This document shows, piece after piece, positions 6,352 through 7,447 of a DNA stretch of 7,447 bases. The stretch is from contig DASVCT010000217.1 of NCBI GenBank assembly GCA_036381475.1, positions 1 through 7,447 on the forward strand. Direction: 5' to 3'. Position 1 is the stretch's first letter; each line of letters opens with the position of its first letter. The position numbers and the translations under genes are program-made. Origin of the DNA: ZC4RG29 sp036381475 (GTDB lineage Bacteria > Bacteroidota > Bacteroidia > Cytophagales > Cyclobacteriaceae). The notes beneath the pieces were generated by a model that worked only from the letters and a program-made list of their open reading frames with translations, was not told where the DNA came from and made no database searches.

Positions 6352-6900
6352 TTACAAAAGCGGTGTACCCTCAAACACACGCGAATCGTCAGGGTCACCT
6401 GCTCTTCCCGCAAAGGTCACACGCCCGCCCCAATTGTCGGTATAGGTAGCAGTCGCGTTTCCATCCGCCGAAACGCTGATCCTCAAAGTGGCGAATCCCG
6501 TGCCTCCCAGCGTGACATTTGCGAGGATGCTGATAGGCCCTTTGTCGTCAATGTCATATTTATAGTCGGTGATCCTGCCTTTGAGCGTTATCCCACCCAT
6601 CCCGTTAAAGCCGGGACCCCAGGGTGAGGCTGTCTGCAATACGACTCTTTGGCCATCGAGGAGTATGAAGTTATCGCCGGTGACCGGGAAACTGTTTTGA
6701 TAGCGGTTTCGCAAGATGTTAGCCTCGAGTATCAGGGTGCTGTCTTGTGCGAGTTGTGCCAGCCGATCCCTGGATTCCCTGAGTCGTTCTTTACGCATTT
6801 CCTTTTTCGATTTCTTCTGCTCGGCGCTGTCTTGTGCGAACACCGTCTGCATACCGAGTGCCAGAAGAAACGCTATGATTATTGTGCTTTTCTTCCACAT
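6352..6900 (-). CDS. DUF4251 family secreted protein, 182 aa
   Basis: The product begins MWKKSTIIIAFLLALGMQTV and is probably cleaved after Ala22 (VFA|Q), so it is exported to the periplasm or envelope. A highly charged Lys/Arg/Glu segment (27-50, KKSKKEMRKERLRESRDRL) is probably a helix or coiled coil linking to the folded domain. Residues 60-168 match my recollection of DUF4251: a strand leading to PVTGDNFILLDGQRVVL, a GP-rich turn (95-103), GGITLKGRITDYKYDIDDKG (102-121), then paired strands ISILANVTL and FATLRISVSADGNATATYTD. The family is common in Bacteroidota, and its function is unknown. The ATG at 6900 is chosen over an in-frame upstream ATG at 6975 because it starts the signal peptide directly and has AAAC at -8 to -5. 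It is convergent with the receptor gene, so it is a separate transcription unit. Confidence 0.8.
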   Translation of the reverse strand: MWKKSTIIIAFLLALGMQTVFAQDSAEQKKSKKEMRKERLRESRDRLAQLAQDSTLILEANILRNRYQNSFPVTGDNFILLDGQRVVLQTASPWGPGFNGMGGITLKGRITDYKYDIDDKGPISILANVTLGGTGFATLRISVSADGNATATYTDNWGGRVTFAGRAGDPDDSRVFEGTPLL

Positions 6901-6904
6901 GGCT

Positions 6905-6908
6905 GTTT
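6905..6908 (-). promoter_or_regulatory. AAAC start-context motif before the DUF4251 gene
   Basis: Read on the minus strand, TGAAAC is followed by AGCC and the ATG at 6900. The AAAC tetramer is therefore at -8 to -5, the same place as in the three CCAAAC-N4 starts on the plus strand. The rest of 6909-7006 is AT-rich intergenic DNA with a run of eight T (6997-7004, A on the minus strand). It should hold the promoter, but I see no clear TTG/TAnnTTTG pair. Confidence 0.3.
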
Positions 6909-7006
6909 CATTTAGTAACAGTACCCCGCGCTGAGTAATGTTTTTTGTTGCTATTGTTATAACGATAAACAGCAAAAACTAATCCACATTACAGGGTTTT
7001 TTTTGA

Positions 7007-7183
7007 GGTATAAGGGTATAGGGTACATAGGGTATAGGGGGTCCACGGATACGCTTACCCGTGAGATTCCCAGAGAACAATCAACGGACGGGGTCTATTC
7101 CGAGACGCACAGCCGTGCGTCTCTACCTGGTGTTGACCACCGATTACCGATTACGTGATTACCGATTACCGATTACCGATTAC
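7007..7183. repeat. Intergenic repeat, copy A
   Basis: This unit begins with GGGTATA-type tracts (7007-7040). A core of about 100 bases follows, then a perfect 9-bp hairpin (GAGACGCAC 7102-7110, loop AGCC, GTGCGTCTC 7115-7123), and finally six heptamer units of the CGATTAC type (7141-7183, one carrying an extra base). Positions 7076-7147 (72 bases) are identical to 7292-7363. TCAAC (7081 region) and GTTGA (7132-7136) could close an outer stem around the hairpin. No open reading frame with gene-like features covers it. It looks like an interspersed intergenic element (REP or MITE type). I recall similar GAGACGC...GCGTCTC hairpins scattered in Bacteroidota and cyanobacterial genomes, but copy number cannot be judged here. 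Confidence 0.85.
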
Positions 7184-7213
7184 TCCTTGCCTCTTACTAA
7201 TCACCTGTCCCCC

Positions 7214-7386
7214 GGGTATAAGGGTATAAGGGTATAGGGTACATAGGGTATAGGGGGTCCACGGATTACGCTTACTGTGAGATTCCCAGACAACAATCAA
7301 CGGACGGGGTCTATTCCGAGACGCACAGCCGTGCGTCTCTACCTGGTGTTGACCACCGATTACATGATTACTGATTACCGATTACC
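7214..7386. repeat. Intergenic repeat, copy B
   Basis: The second copy lies exactly 216 bases after copy A. Across the first 125 or so aligned bases it differs by about two substitutions and two single-base indels: an extra T in ACGGATTACG, CC replaced by T after CTTAC, and G to C in CAGACAAC. It has one more AGGGTATA unit at its left end and only four GATTAC-type units at its right end (7357-7385), against six in copy A. The hairpin is GAGACGCAC 7318-7326 with GTGCGTCTC 7331-7339, identical in stem and loop. Positions 7387-7447 after it hold nothing I can recognise. Confidence 0.85.
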
Positions 7387-7447
7387 ATGTCTTACCACTC
7401 CCTTCTCCTTCCTACGGATTACTTTCAATCAATTACTATATTGCCTT

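Noticed and set aside
6901..6975. 25-residue N-terminal extension of the DUF4251 protein.
   Set aside because: The MWKK start at 6900 directly begins a standard signal peptide and has the AAAC-N4 context; the extension is AT-rich intergenic sequence.
7007..7386. CRISPR array.
   Set aside because: There are only two long copies at a 216-base period with no short spacers, and the short heptamer tracts have no spacers at all.

Overview
The window looks like chromosomal DNA from a member of the Bacteroidota, probably Cytophagales/Cytophagia; this is inferred from gene content, not from a marker gene. The evidence is a TonB-dependent receptor with an N-terminal carboxypeptidase-like (CarboxypepD_reg-like) domain, signal peptides ending in A-Q, a DUF4251 protein, a lipoprotein with acidic residues right after the lipidated Cys, and no consistent Shine-Dalgarno sequences.

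Layout. Positions 1-873 carry two small plus-strand genes: a 64-aa protein of unknown function and a 183-aa membrane-anchored or secreted protein with a GTG start. A short leader at 874-1009 can fold into three consecutive hairpins. Positions 1010-6226 hold three plus-strand envelope genes: a 308-aa outer-membrane beta-barrel protein, a 514-aa lipoprotein of the vanadium haloperoxidase / PAP2 phosphatase superfamily, and an 880-aa FecA-like TonB-dependent receptor. The barrel and lipoprotein genes are 19 bases apart. A long GC-rich hairpin separates the lipoprotein and receptor genes. A second long hairpin follows the receptor, between it and a convergent minus-strand DUF4251 gene (6352-6900). 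The last 440 bases contain no gene, but two near-identical repeat units lie there 216 bases apart, each combining heptamer tracts with a perfect 9-bp palindromic hairpin.

How the genes may work together. The barrel protein, the haloperoxidase-like lipoprotein and the receptor would all sit in or at the outer membrane. Together they could modify or dephosphorylate a substrate at the cell surface or in the periplasm and import the product or a metal chelate. No substrate can be read from the sequence. The lipoprotein is the most notable gene. Its C-terminal half has every residue expected of a vanadium chloroperoxidase-type active site, while its N-terminal half is a recognisable copy, at a constant offset of 244 residues, that has lost most of the catalytic residues.

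Three consecutive genes share the hexamer CCAAAC exactly 4 bases before the start codon, and the minus-strand gene shares AAAC in the same place. This may be a lineage-specific non-Shine-Dalgarno initiation context.
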